From Isochrysis galbana (taxonomy: Eukaryota; Haptophyta; Isochrysidales; Isochrysidaceae): DNA of 64,000 nt. The stretch covers positions 2,254,000-2,317,999 of the forward strand of contig CM030934.1 in NCBI GenBank assembly GCA_018136815.1, written 5' to 3'. Shown one piece after another: positions 43,436-59,118 of the stretch (within the stretch, counting starts at the first letter, position 1; every line of letters starts with the position of its first letter). A program made the translations under genes and the position numbers. The notes under the pieces were generated by a model, which saw nothing but the letters and a program-made list of their open reading frames with translations, searched no databases and had not been told where the DNA came from.

Positions 43436-44095
43436 CTAGGGACACATTTTGGGGGGTGGTGAAGGTTAGAATTGTATAAGGTGTAGAAAAAGGCAATGTG
43501 GGGGGCTAAAAAAAAGGGAACCTCAAGTTGCATCCTCTCGCTGCCAGCGTATCCGATGTCGTTCCTACCGCCGCGCCGGCCGCCGGCTTGGCTCCCTCCT
43601 CTCTCCTCATTGCCCTCAGACCCTATGGGTCTGCCCAATTCGTCACAATGGCATTGAGAGACAACTTCGGGCTCATTGCGGCAACATTGCGAACGTCCTT
43701 GGCGCTTCATTAACCGATAGACAATAGACTCGAGTAGATCAAGACTGCGTGTGACGGATCGCAAAACGAATTCCCCGAGCCTAGACCGGAACAAAACCAG
43801 GACCAAAGGTACCCACGACCCCTTCCCGGAAACAGAAATCCGCCACGAAACAATCCGCAAGACGGCCGCCTAGTGCCTAGTGGCATTGGAGGAAGAAGAG
43901 AACCGGACCGCTAGGGGCTGGAGCACCCTCACCCTCACGCCCCTACAACCCGAGCCCCTATGCAACGCACAAGGGGACTAGCCGAAAGACAGGTAGAAAG
44001 GGGGAAGAGCCGTTAAGGGGGAGAAGGCGTGGCTACAGCGTAGAGTTCTGGAGCCACGGGTGAGGCGTGAATAAGAACAAGTTCTTTTTTGATAT
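43436..44095 (+). mobile_element. LINE tail fragment, outward-facing
   Basis: Plus-strand reading ends ALRDNFGLIAATLRTSLALH (43640-43713), like the TMNDNLGLVAEALG tail of the minus-strand copy. The 3' untranslated sequence follows (gaggaagaagagaaccggac..., gggcctatgcaacgcacaag-type block) as in 63830-63990. With the copy at 40999-42955 it brackets the hydroxylase island. Confidence 0.55.
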
Positions 44096-44650
44096 TCACA
44101 AGCGTAGCGGGGTTTTGAGTGAGAATGGAGGATGAGACCGAATGAACGCTTCTCGCCTTAGTAGTAGTATGTAATTCTTGAGGGAGCTCTTGCTAGAGGC
44201 CGCGCCTTGCTTCCTCGCTTCGGCGCTCATTCACCGGATGAACCACGTCGTCTGAACCCCACCCTTCAACAAACACTCGTTCCACAGAGGCACCGCCACC
44301 GAGTAATGGGAGCGTTGGCGTTGGTCGAGGGCTACCGGCGCCTCAGTTCGTTTCTGCTTGTAGAGGTGGCGCGCCAGCGTACGCACGCGGGGTTCGCCGC
44401 CATGCCGTGGATACTCGGCAACGACACTCAGCCCTTTGTACAAGTAGTGCGACAGCTGAAAACATGGCAACGATATGGATCCGTCGCGCCTAGTCTTGCC
44501 ACCGCATTATACGTATGCCCTGAGAGTAGTCGGGACGCCATGCGTGGCGTCTCCGCAGAGCATCAGTCGACCAATCGACTGCGCTAAGAGCACAGCCGCC
44601 GGCCTTACACCTCCGTCCATAGCCGCCGCAGCCCCCGTGACATCTCATGT
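44096..44650. other. Spacer, possible decayed coding fragment
   Basis: On the minus strand 44231-44470 reads CFQLSHYLYKGLSVVAEYPR, then ARHLYKQKRTEAPVALDQRQ, ending TTWFIR. It is protein-like but I recognise no family. Otherwise the 3' flank of the exonuclease gene. Confidence 0.3.
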
Positions 44651-49128
<4,478 letters not shown>

Positions 49129-49685
49129 CGCGCGAGCACACGCAGCGAGGCGGTGCACAGGGGTAAGTCGAGCGGCGGAGAGAGAGAGGGAGGGAGGGAG
49201 GGAGGGAGGGAGGGAGGGAGGGGGAAGGGGGGAGGGGGGAGGGGGGAGGGGGGAGCGGCGCGGCGGACGGCCGCCGCCGCGACGGCGCGCGGTTCTAAAA
49301 GTTAAGTTAACAAGAGAGAGGGGGGGGGGGGGGCCTTGACAGATAGCTAGTAGCTAGTAGTAGATAGAGATAGCTAGGGCCGGGTAAGACAAAGACATAA
49401 GACTGAGTGATAAGTAAGTAAGAGTTTCGCGAAACTCACTGCGAAACTTGGGTCACTTCTTTGGCCCTGAAACTTTCGCGAGACATGGGCCCCAAATTGG
49501 CTACCTCCCGTTCGTCATCGCCCTTATTTCCCTTTCCTTCGCCCCCTTACCTTCCCCCCTCATTCTCCTTTATTATTTACTTTGGTTCGGGTGGTGCGGT
49601 GGTGCGCGTGGTGCGGCCCGGGTGATCTACCATGAGCCCGGCTCGGAGTGCGAGTTCCAGGCAATCAGGGGGCCCCCATGTTGCA
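49129..49685. other. Upstream region of the exonuclease gene
   Basis: Contains a (GGGA)n array at about 49180-49260, a G-run at 49321-49333 and short repeats of gtttcgcgaaac type near 49425-49480. Promoter of the exonuclease gene presumably lies here. No gene. Confidence 0.4.
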
Positions 49686-49970
49686 CCTATCTGCCTGTCG
49701 TCAATCAAGGGGGGAATAGGGTTTTGAGCGATGGGCGATGGGCTGGCCACGCCGGGCCAAGACGCGCGATTCAGGCGAGCCTGTGGCCTGTGGGGAGGAG
49801 GGTGCGTCAGCATGGCAGTATGGCAGTGTGCTCCTGGCAAACCATAAATAAACAAGCCTTAAGTATAAGGCGTGCCAGGAGGGTGGGTGGTTCCTCCCCC
49901 ACGGCCGGGGAAAGGGGAGGAGTGAAGAGAGGGGGTTGGCTCCGGCCAGAGTTTCGAGATTTTTTTTCGA
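49686..49970 (+). repeat. Dispersed repeat family A
   Basis: Shares gatgggctggcc, gtgggtggttcctcccc and surrounding sequence with 4913-5131 and 22186-22440. The accaagtataaacttagtt end is missing. Confidence 0.55.
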
Positions 49971-51404
49971 AATAAGGGGGGCCAATCGCAATCAAAACGT
50001 TTTACCGAAATAAAGGTCGATATGGCGCTGACGAAGCGAAATAAGCCCTCCGCGAGCTGTGTGTGGTGCGCATGTGCATGCGCGGACGTCATCGCTGGGG
50101 CACCGGGGGTTGAGGTTTGAGCAATTTGCTTTAATAGGCAATATGGGGCGTAGGAACCCTAATTTTAATAGATGTCTAGGTGTCTAGGCACCTTTTAAAT
50201 GAAAGAAAGGCATCTCTCAGTGGTCAGTGGGAGCGACGTCTAGTTCGGCTCGTGTGAGCCGCGAGACAGAGCGTGTACTAGGGAGGGTGGGCAGACGGGA
50301 CTTCGCACCGTCTTTTCGGACGAGGACTCTGAAAAAGGCCGCGGGAGACGGGAGACCCTCCGACCCGCTTTCGCCGGGGTGTCGAAACAAGCGAGTGCTT
50401 GTTCGTGGGGCAAGTCTCAAGGGGCATAGAGCACAGTCTTGAGAAAGAGGGAGCGCGCGCGCTACATGGCGACACAAGCCACGATCACACACCACTCACA
50501 AAACCGCCCAGTCAACAAAGGGACACTCCGAAAACTCACGTAAACAGTCGCCACAATCAAAGAAACGGGTCCTGAGAAGAATGCAGCCAACCGAAACGAA
50601 GCCACAACGAAGAGTCTCGATGTAAACGGCGATCACCCCTCAAGAAACAATGCCCATCCTAAAGTTAAAAGACACACAAGCCATCGGATCCGTCTAGAGT
50701 ATTGTGGAAATACTCTGGATCCGACACGGGGCTTTCCGCTCACGGTCAAAAATGTCGACCCCCCCCATATTAGTACTTAAAAAGCCGTGTTTGACCGCCC
50801 TACTTAAGGTCAAGGTCAATCAAGCCAAGCCCCAAGCTAGGTAGCGCGCACATGTTGGGGCGTGTATGGGACGTACCTTAACCCAAGAAGTCGAAGTCGA
50901 AGGAAAGAAGAACGGAAGAGGAAAGGAAGTGAACTAGGGGGCTTTGGGCGATGGCGAATAGTAGCACCCGGAAGGCGGAAGGATGCGGGCCTCTACGGCA
51001 AGTAGCTAGCATCTTCTTCTATCTTCAAGCGCTTGAAGATTCGTTTATCTTTGGTAACGCTAAGCATGGATGAACAAAGTAGCGCACGCCACATTCGCAA
51101 TTGCAGCTGGTATGGCATGATCCACTTGTCGCCCGATCCGATCCGATCCGATAGCTGCCATCGACATCGATTACAGGTAGCACAATAGATAGCTGCCAAG
51201 TTGATCTCAGTGTGACACTCGAACCAATAGCAGATCCCACACCACTGCCTTTTCATGTCATCGATTGCACGCGACAACCGGATAAGATCGTCAGAGGCAA
51301 AAACTACATGGATTGCGCCTCGGCTCGCATCCGGTGGCCTTACGTTGAAAGCCAATCCACTGCGGCACGCATCAGTGGAAGCCGATCGTTGCCGCCCCTT
51401 AACT
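49971..51404. other. Intergenic region
   Basis: No gene supported. A tail of repeat family B lies at 50395-50480. About 50770-50815 (gtcaaaaatgtcgacc..., gtttgaccgccctac) resembles the reverse complement of 63245-63290. Open frames on the minus strand around 51000-51400 lack family features. Confidence 0.4.
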
Positions 51405-52178
51405 TTACTTGGCGGAGACGGGCGGCTCGGCATTGTCGAATGCGGCAATGACCTCTGGGGGCGCCTGCACAAGCTCCAGAAGTACGCCCTCTCCCGAGTT
51501 GGGAAAGGCCTCATTTCCTGCAACATGACGTGAAGAGCGTGAGGGATACCCAAGGAGTCATGTCCCCAACCCAAGGAGTCATGTCCCCACTCGTAGAGTC
51601 TCTTGGAGACCCTCACTATTCATCCGCGCTAGAGGCGCAGACCGAACGCACCTTTCGGGTGTACGAATGCGACCAGGTGCCCAGAGGCGCCCTTCCGGAT
51701 GCCACCGCCCGCGAAGCGGACGCCCTCTTTGGTGAGGTGCTCCACTGCCGCCTCGATGGGATCGACCTGTGAACGATGGACAGCGCCCAGCTGAGCCTAC
51801 GCCCCTTCTCCCTTCCCCTTCTTCCCACGCCCTTCCCCTCCCGCCCCACTGTCTCTGCGCCAGTCCGGCTCTTACCCAGAGTCCAATGTGGTTGAGCGGC
51901 GGCACGTGAACCTTTGGGGCCTTGTCGGGGTCAATGGGCGTCATCAAGTCGAGCTCGACGGCGGTAGGACCCCTGCCAAGTTGAAGGATATCCTCGTCCA
52001 CGTTTTCAGATTCCGATCTGAAGCTGCCCAGTTTGGGTAGACCGAGCAGCCCCTGCCAAAGAGAGGTGAGTCGGCCCTTGCTCAGGCTGCCGATGGCCAC
52101 CTGCTGCAGGCCGAGCACGCGGAAGGGGCGGCGTGGAGGCACGCTCAGAAGGCGGCGAGAGAGCCGGGCGTGAAGCAT
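51405..52178 (-). CDS. VOC-superfamily (lactoylglutathione lyase / methylmalonyl-CoA epimerase-like) protein
   Basis: Exons 52178-51876, 51766-51652 and 51517-51405; introns 109 and 134 nt (ctgg/gtaaga...acag/gtcg, phase 0; aaag/gtgcgt...gcag/gaaa, phase 1). 176 residues. The spliced product reads [48 protein letters not shown] joined to [18 protein letters not shown], then VHPKG joined to [20 protein letters not shown]. That order ([50 protein letters not shown]) is the vicinal-oxygen-chelate fold with its metal ligands His and Glu. The leader [20 protein letters not shown] suggests mitochondria. Exact substrate is unclear: bacterial relatives are often called lactoylglutathione lyase, and the length equals animal methylmalonyl-CoA epimerase. 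Confidence 0.85.
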
Positions 52179-53389
52179 CGGACGACGCTGAAGGGGATGA
52201 GAGGAGTAGAAGAAGGGGGAAGGGGGAGAGGAGCAGGAGCAGGAGGAGAGCAAGAAGGAGAACGAGTAAGGAGGAGGAGGAGGAGCAGGAGAGCGAGAAG
52301 GAGAAGGAGGAGGAGAAGAGGGAGGGGGAAGGGGAGCGGCGCGCGCGGGCGATGGGATCAAGAGATATAATCATCACGGGAATCATCAGAGAGAGAGAGA
52401 AGAAGAGAGCTCTCTACTTTCTACGTTCGAGTATGAATCGGAGACAGGTTCCGGACATGGCCCCAGTGTTCAGTGTTTATAGAGACCACAACAACGAGTC
52501 TCACAAAATTGTGCTCTACTTGACTTCTAGAACTCGTGGGAGTACTCGTGGAAAAAGTGAAAATACGGCGTGTAGAGTAGCAGAACAAGCTACTCACACA
52601 GAGTAGTCGCGCTTGACCATGAACCACGTGACCACGCGACCACGCGCATGGGCATTTGCATTTGGTAAAACTAGGCTAAGGCTAGGGTCAGGGCGAAACC
52701 GAAACAGGTAAGCCTAGGTAGACAATCGACAATGACAAAAATAGGCCTTAGGCCTTAGCCTTAGGCCTGAGGCCTTCTGAGGCCTGAGCGAGCCATTCTC
52801 AAGCGAGGTGCTCCCTTGGCCCTCGGCCCTGGGGAGCGCGCAGGCGCGCAGACGCCCCTCACGCTTGTGCGAACACGCGGACCTTGCAACTTAAAGTGGC
52901 GCCAAGTTGTCTGCATTACACATTGTGGAGCTAACCCCCTTTACCAAAACTTGGGTGGACGGACGGATGGGGACGAGAAAGAAGGCAGAAGCATCCTCGA
53001 GTAGAGTATTCTTAGACTGCGAGTATGAGTATGTACTACTTTTGGTACATAGAGAATCGAGTGAATACAAAACTCCATCGGCCTCTCACCTTCACTTCCG
53101 ACGTCCGTCCGTCCGTGTGAGAGTGAAAAAAAAAAGGCCACGGGAGTACAAGCCAAAGGAAGGTGAGAGTGGAGCTCTAGAGAAGAGAAGAGTAGCTCTC
53201 GAGTCGAGAAGAGTACGAGGAAGAGGAGAGAAGAGAGAGTGAAAGGGAAGGAAGCGAGAAGGAGAGGAGAGAGAGAGAGAAGTGGCGGGAAACGGGTGGT
53301 GCTCCCTCCGCCCTCTCCCTTCTCCTCTCTCCCTTCTCACCGCCCCCCTCTCTTGCCCCCGTCGCCTGGCGGGCGGGTGCTAGCAGGGG
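52179..53389. other. Intergenic region between divergent genes
   Basis: Separates the start of the VOC gene (minus) from that of the coiled-coil gene (plus), so both promoters lie here. Contains GGA/GAG triplet-rich tracts at 52200-52330 and 53200-53280 and several aggcct-rich short repeats at 52735-52800. No gene. Confidence 0.4.
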
Positions 53390-54238
53390 ATGGACGTGGC
53401 GGAGCAGGAGTACCTCGTCTCCACCTTCGGCGCCCTACAGCAGTTGCAGGGAGAGCTGGCGCAGCAGAGCACAAGCCTTGCCTCGCAGCTGGCCGCTCAG
53501 CAGAAGGCGGGAGCCCTCGCGCAAGAGAGGGCCACCGCTTGGAAAGCAGAGGCGGACCGGTCGAATGAGGCGCTCCTACGTGCGCAGCACCTCCTCGAGC
53601 AATATGTCGGCTTGCTCGCCATTCATGGGGACGTTCAGATGGCGGCGTCTGCCGGCAGAGTCGATGACGCTCTCATGCTCGCCAATGAGCGAGTCACCAG
53701 ACTCACGCAAGAGCTTGATCGCTGCAAAGAAGAGAAGAAAGCTTTGGAGGGGCGACTCAACCAACTTGAGAACCTGCATGCGGAACGCGCCCGGCTCGAG
53801 CAGGAGTTGTCAGCTGCTAAGGCTGAACGGCAGCAGACCGATGATGAACGTCTAGCACCCGCACTTGCAACTGCCGAAATGTGGAGGCGTCGATACAAAG
53901 AGACTCGAGAACTCCTCGGCAAGTCGGAGCTGGATGCGCAGAGGCGAGATGTTGAGTTTCAAATGCAGCTTTCCACCATGTCCCGGCAGCTGCAGCAATG
54001 CAAAATGCAAGCAGAGAAACTCATCAAAGAGTACCAAGAAAAAGAGCGGCAGCACCAACTCGCCACTCCCAGTACTCTGCGACAACAGCCGCCTCATTGG
54101 TCGGTGCTTGCAAGCAACCATCACGGCTCCTCGATTTCTCGCGAAACCCCGTACGCGCATCAACAGCAAGCATCGCTTCAGCGATATGGTAGCCATGCCA
54201 GTAGCCTTGGGCGAGGTGGCGGCGGCACACGATCCTAG
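53390..54238 (+). CDS. Coiled-coil protein of unknown function
   Basis: Intronless, 282 residues, opening MDVAEQEYLVSTFGALQQLQ in a C-rich promoter context. Residues ~10-220 are nearly all Ala/Glu/Gln/Leu/Arg helix with heptad spacing (ELDRCKEEKKALEGRLNQLE; RARLEQELSAAKAERQQTDD; RQLQQCKMQAEKLIKEYQEK). The C-terminus is Gln/His/Ser/Gly-rich and ends RGGGGTRS. No domain recognised. Likely a structural or adaptor protein, for example in centrosome, cilium or vesicle tethering, but that is a guess. Codon use and composition match neighbouring genes. Confidence 0.7.
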   Translation: MDVAEQEYLVSTFGALQQLQGELAQQSTSLASQLAAQQKAGALAQERATAWKAEADRSNEALLRAQHLLEQYVGLLAIHGDVQMAASAGRVDDALMLANERVTRLTQELDRCKEEKKALEGRLNQLENLHAERARLEQELSAAKAERQQTDDERLAPALATAEMWRRRYKETRELLGKSELDAQRRDVEFQMQLSTMSRQLQQCKMQAEKLIKEYQEKERQHQLATPSTLRQQPPHWSVLASNHHGSSISRETPYAHQQQASLQRYGSHASSLGRGGGGTRS

Positions 54239-55024
54239 AGAATGCGGGACGAGGGCATCCGAGGGTGCCGCCGGTGCTCGTCCGGCGCAAAGGTGCTGTG
54301 CTGGCGTGAAGGGCCCCACGTGAGATTATCTGAGCCAATGTGGAATCAGCTTGCTTAGCCGGCAATGATGTTACAAAACCACGCCCACAACACACCATAG
54401 ACCATGGATGAGCTCGCGTTCCGTCGAATATGGGACATGACTCATTGAGACATCAAATGTCCATAGCCCGTTTGCAATAATAATCGAATATGTGTAAACA
54501 TAACAATATATTTTTTCAGGCCAGGATCATCAGGTTCCGGAGATAAATCTTTCGACGTGTAGCAGAGGAGTTGTTTTTTAAGCTACTCCCTAGTCTTTAC
54601 CTTCTTCGTCTTCAACTATCAACTAAGTTTATTTATACTGAGGTCTCTGCTTCTCACTTCTCTCTCGCGGTCGTTTCGAGTCCGCGCGAGGCATTCTTGT
54701 AGGGGTGGGAGGGGAAGAAAAACAAAGCCCCTTCCATCCATGCTTCCTGGAAGCGAGTACTTTTTTCGTGAGTGGGGGCCAAGAAATCCACTGCCGCTTC
54801 TTGTCTACGGAGCGGAGCGATGGCGTCCGCCTCGCTCGAGGTGGTCGATCTCCACCACGCTCCTGCGGGCGTGTGGTGGGGTGTTGAAGGCTCGCTCGCG
54901 ACTGGCGCGACAAGTTTGGCCCCAGGAGATGGCCAAGGCTAGGGCTGGGTTAAGCCCGTTAATTAACGTTAACGTTAACAAGTTATAATACTAATACCAT
55001 GAATACCTATACCTAGTAATTAGA
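54239..55024. other. Intergenic region
   Basis: 3' flank of the coiled-coil gene. An actaagtttatttatact motif at 54621-54640 recalls the end of repeat family A. No gene. Confidence 0.35.
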
Positions 55025-55165
55025 AAACTATTGTTATAGTTTGAACTATGGAGCGTGCCGCGACCGCTCCCGAGCCCCAGGCGACCCTCGCCACCGCGCC
55101 CCACCTGGGACGCCCCACGCCGCCCGAGGCGGCTCGTCAGAAAGCCCTCTCAGAGCCCATCCAAT
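55025..55165 (+). mobile_element. LINE 5' end fragment
   Basis: actattgttatagtttgaac precedes ATG and MERAATAPEPQATLATAPHL, like 40790-40998. The frame stops after ~40 residues and the similarity is lost. Confidence 0.55.
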
Positions 55166-55557
55166 AGGGCCTGGTAAGAGTTTCGCGCCGGACCCCCCCA
55201 AGTTTCGCGCAAAAGTTTTGCAAAGTTTCGCACTAATCCACCCAAGTTTCGCAATAAGTTTCGCAAGTTTCGCGTCTTTTTCGAGGAGTTGTATGTTGTA
55301 TGTACGTACATGCAATTTTAAATGTAGTTGTAGTTGGTTGTTGGGGCGCCATGATGCCCTGTACGCCCGCCTGTTGTATCCAGGCTCTTTGGGCAAGAAT
55401 GTTTCGGCCTGAGTACGAGCCTTCCTCGTTCTCCACCGTCTTCTAGGTTCGTCGTGGTCGCTCCTGGCGAGTTGATTCGGATTCCCCCTGGGCTCAAGTT
55501 CGGGTTCGCCGATTTTCGTCTCGAAAATCGAAGGAGTTGAGTTTTATTTTTACCTGG

Positions 55558-56032
55558 AATTAACTTGTTGAGGGTGGAACCAACTTGTTCACGACTTGTT
55601 CAGGCGGGAACCAACTTGTTCGGTGAGTGGAGCCAACTTGTTCAGTGGTTAAAGTCAACTTGTTGAGGGGTCAACTTGTTGAGGGGTCAACTTGTTGAGA
55701 GGTCAACATGTTGAGAGGTCAACTTGTTGAGAGGTCAACATGTTGAGAGGTCGACATGTTGAGAGGTCGACATGTTGAGAGGTCAACTTGTTGAGAGGTC
55801 AACTTGTTGAGAGGTCAACATGTTGAGGGGTCAACTTGTTGAGAGGTCAACATGTTGAGCGGTCAACTTGTTGAGAGGTCAACATGTTGAGAGGTCAACT
55901 TGTTGAGGGGTCAACATGTTGAGAGGTCAACTTGTTGAGAGGTCAACATGTTGAGAGGTCAACATGTTGAGAGGTCAACATGTTGAGAGGTCAACTTGTT
56001 GAGATGTGAACTTGTTCAGGTTGTCTGGCGAC
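55558..56032. repeat. 16-bp minisatellite
   Basis: About 22 tight units (tcaacttgttgagagg and variants) from roughly 55650 to 56005, preceded by looser copies containing caacttgttc. Many units carry caacatgttg, a perfect 10-bp palindrome. No spacers, so not a CRISPR. Confidence 0.95.
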
Positions 56033-57714
56033 GTGTTGTTCGTCGTGGTATCACCTGTTGGTGACCTGCAGCCCCCTGAGTACCCCCAAGCCCCGAGTCT
56101 TCCGAGTCATCCTTTCGAGTCTACGAGTCCCTACGAGTCCCAATCAAGCGGTATCTGCTTGCCGCGCCCTTCCCTACATCCTCCGTCCCTCCGATTCGCG
56201 TTCCGTGCCACTTCCCCGTCCATTTCACATGCCCGTCATTTGCCCTCCCCGTTCCCCCGATGAGCCCGCCCCGGGCTCCCCGGGTGAGCCGTGCGCCGCG
56301 CTAGCCGCCGGTGCGCCTCCGCGGCTCGTTCCCGCTGAGGAAACGAGCTTCGCTACGACAAGCACAAAATCTGCGCTCGCGCCTTCGGCCGTCGCCCCTC
56401 CGAGTTTCCAAGGTGGAGAGGACCCTTCACCCCCCGCCCAAGAGTCACCCGATGCCCTTCGCGGCCGTGGACCGGCTACTCGCTGCACTCGCTGCGCGCG
56501 ACCGACCGGCCGACGCTCACGTTGCGCGCTGCGCGTGGCAAAAGGGATCCACAAGGGGGCTATACCGGGGGGGGCGGGAAATGGGGACCGGGGACGGGAG
56601 GGGGGGGGGGCGGGAAGGAAGGGGGGCGCGCGGAGCGCGCGCTCGGCATGGTCTCGCCCCACCGCTCCCATGGCCGCATGGGTACCGAGTCGTCCGAGGA
56701 GGAGGAGGAGGAGGAGCTCGAGGATGACGTCGAGTTCGAGGACGAGGATGGGGGCGAGGACGACGACGACGAGAAGGAGGAATTCTGTGGCGGGTGGAAC
56801 ATTCAACAATTGCATCGGCGCGGGCCTTGTCTAGGTCCAGGGCGTCAAGACTTACGAGAGGATGTCAAGTTCGTCGGCGGCGTCGGCAGCGTATGTTTTA
56901 AAAGTGCATGTTTGGGGACGTGCAAATAAATTCGTTGTCCGACCATCTTCAAGCCGCGTTGCGGCTGCGTGTCAACCGGGGAGGATTGGAATAAATGAAA
57001 ATGATTCTGAAAAGCATTCATGATCATGATGATCATGGATAGCATTAGGCATGATGTGATGATATGAAGATATAAAGGCTCTACATGGTCTTGTTTGTTG
57101 GGCGTAGGCCTAGGCCTCTAGAGCGTGCCGATACAACATTACGGTGTGGCGATCGATGCTTGTGTGTTATATAAGTTACATTACTATGGTATAGCTATAG
57201 CTAGTAGCTAGCGTTAGTTATAGTAGTTGATTAAACGAAATCTAGCGCAAAATTTGGGGGGGAAGGAGCAAAATAAGTCTCAAAATCAAGCACAAAATTT
57301 GGGGTAGTCGAGCGCGAAACTTGTACCCGTCCCTACCTGTTGATACCCAGCCGAAAACCAAACCTGTACATATGCTGAGTTTGGGCCCCCTGAGAAACTC
57401 AAAATTGCCCGTTATTGTACCATTAATGGGCATTTGTGGGAGGGGCTCCGAGCCGAGCACTAGTAGTTGACCTCGCGTCGGGCGCTGGGGGTATATATAG
57501 AAGCGTTCGGAGCGGCCGCGCTCCGCGCGCACCACCAAGTTATCGAAGTGTAGATAGTAACTATAGATGGTAGATAGATAGCTTTCATCCTCTTACTAGC
57601 ACTACACACTACGCACTACACTATGCACGAGAGCCACACACCAAGACACCACACACCACATACACGCCGTTTCGATATCACTCGGTGTGTGTCGGTGTCG
57701 GTGTTATAGTTCTG
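56033..57714. other. Region with possible decayed coding sequence
   Basis: Plus strand around 56250-56470 reads EETSFATTSTKSALAPSAVA and PPAQESPDALRGRG. At about 56690-56790 it reads SSEEEEEEELEDDVEFEDED. These are low-complexity and in different frames, possibly a retroelement or host remnant. About 57240-57330 has imperfect cgcaaaatttgggg copies. No gene is supported. Confidence 0.3.
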
Positions 57715-57860
57715 ACTAGCAAACAAAGACGCCTCTAGAGTATAGTATCCTTCGCAGATTTTTGCGCAGATCACCGTGCATATTCCCTGCGGCCGAGAAC
57801 ACACTCTCCACCCCCGTGGTCGACGCCTGCCTGCGCAGCCAGGAATTGCTTGGCCATTTG
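57715..57860 (-). mobile_element. hAT transposase C-terminal remnant
   Basis: Minus strand: QASTTGVESVFSAAGNMHGD then LRKNLRRILYSRGVFVC. This is the hAT dimerisation motif (ST-x-ES-VFSAAGNI-x-x-D-R). About 40 residues are readable. A Lys-rich stretch (MGKRGPPSKRKQGAQMAKQF) lies just upstream in another frame. Dead fragment of a DNA transposon. Confidence 0.65.
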
Positions 57861-59118
57861 GGCGCCTTGCTTGCGCTTCGACGGCGGTCCGCGCTTACCC
57901 ATGAGAGCGCGTCGGCGTCGCAGGGGGGAGGCGCGCGAGCGCGCGGGGAGCGGGGCTACAGCTCCCGGCGTGGGGGGGGGGGGGGGGAAGTTAACAGGTC
58001 TACTGACGACAATATTTTTCATGTAACATGTAACCAACGATAGCACAATGATCCATCTACTGACGAAGGCTGGGGTTTGATAGCTTCAAGAGGAGAGGGA
58101 GAGGTTTGGACTGCGAGTTCAGCAGAACGAGAAGAAGCAAGCCTGCATCGCACTCAGCGGCGCGCCTTAAATAAAAAAAATGGTTTCTCATCATACTTCA
58201 TAGATGAGATGTAAGAACAAAATGTTAGCGCGTGGTCCTCTTTCGACGGAACGCGACCTTTTGCTGGCGGACGCGGTCGCATCGCCAACGGCTGCTCCAC
58301 TGCTCGATGGGTCCTAGAGGGGCTCCCGCGGCGGGGGGCCCGAAAGAGAGGGGAGTCGCGGCGGCGCGCTCCATCGCAACCAAGTATAAACTTAGTTGAT
58401 TAAGGGCGTGGCTATAAGTGAGGGACCAAGGCCGCGCGCGAGGCGAGATTGTTTAAAGGTTTTTTTTGCTTCGTAATGCTACGTACTTGTGCGTGTAAAA
58501 GCCGGCGGTTAGCCTTGTGACGAAAAGCGCAACAAAGTGCGATGTTCACGACCCCACAAATGGGTGGTTGGCCGTTGTTAGGTCGTTGTTGGGATATTAG
58601 GTAGTGCTCGCGAAGCAAGCCCTTCACAACCCTTGCTTGCTGGCCTTGCTCGTGCACGCTCTTTCGCGGTGCTGCGCTCACGCACGGCCCGCGCGCTTGG
58701 CCTGCGCCGTTTTCGCGCCGGATTGCAGCGCAAGCATGGCTAGGACCAGGCCGTCCAAAAGAGCCCCCCTCCCCCGCCCCGGCCGACCTTTGCACGGCGC
58801 CTCCGAACACCTACATTGTATAAGTACATCTGCCTCGTCTAGTGAACTTGTGTTCCGACGTCGCTCAAAAAAAACGTCCGTTCATCTTGCCTCACGGATC
58901 CTGGCCTCGGCTGCAAAATCCTAGGAAACGCCTCCTAGTCACCGTTCCTACAGGGTGGCAGGCTGCCGTAGCCGGCGACCGAGCGAGTGACACGCGAGTA
59001 TCGCAGTCCACCATCCATACGGCAAGGGGTGTATCTGCGCGGACGGACCATCCCGATTGTCCGCCCAGTCGCAAACCCTCGACCCGCCCATAGCGGCATG
59101 CGGCAGGCACGGCCAACA
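57861..59118. other. Intergenic region
   Basis: The repeat-A end motif (accaagtataaacttagttg) is at 58379-58399. No gene is supported; long G and C runs occur at 57971-57987. Confidence 0.35.

Noticed and set aside
55558-56032. CRISPR-like array
   Set aside because: Units abut with no unique spacers; it is a minisatellite in eukaryotic DNA.
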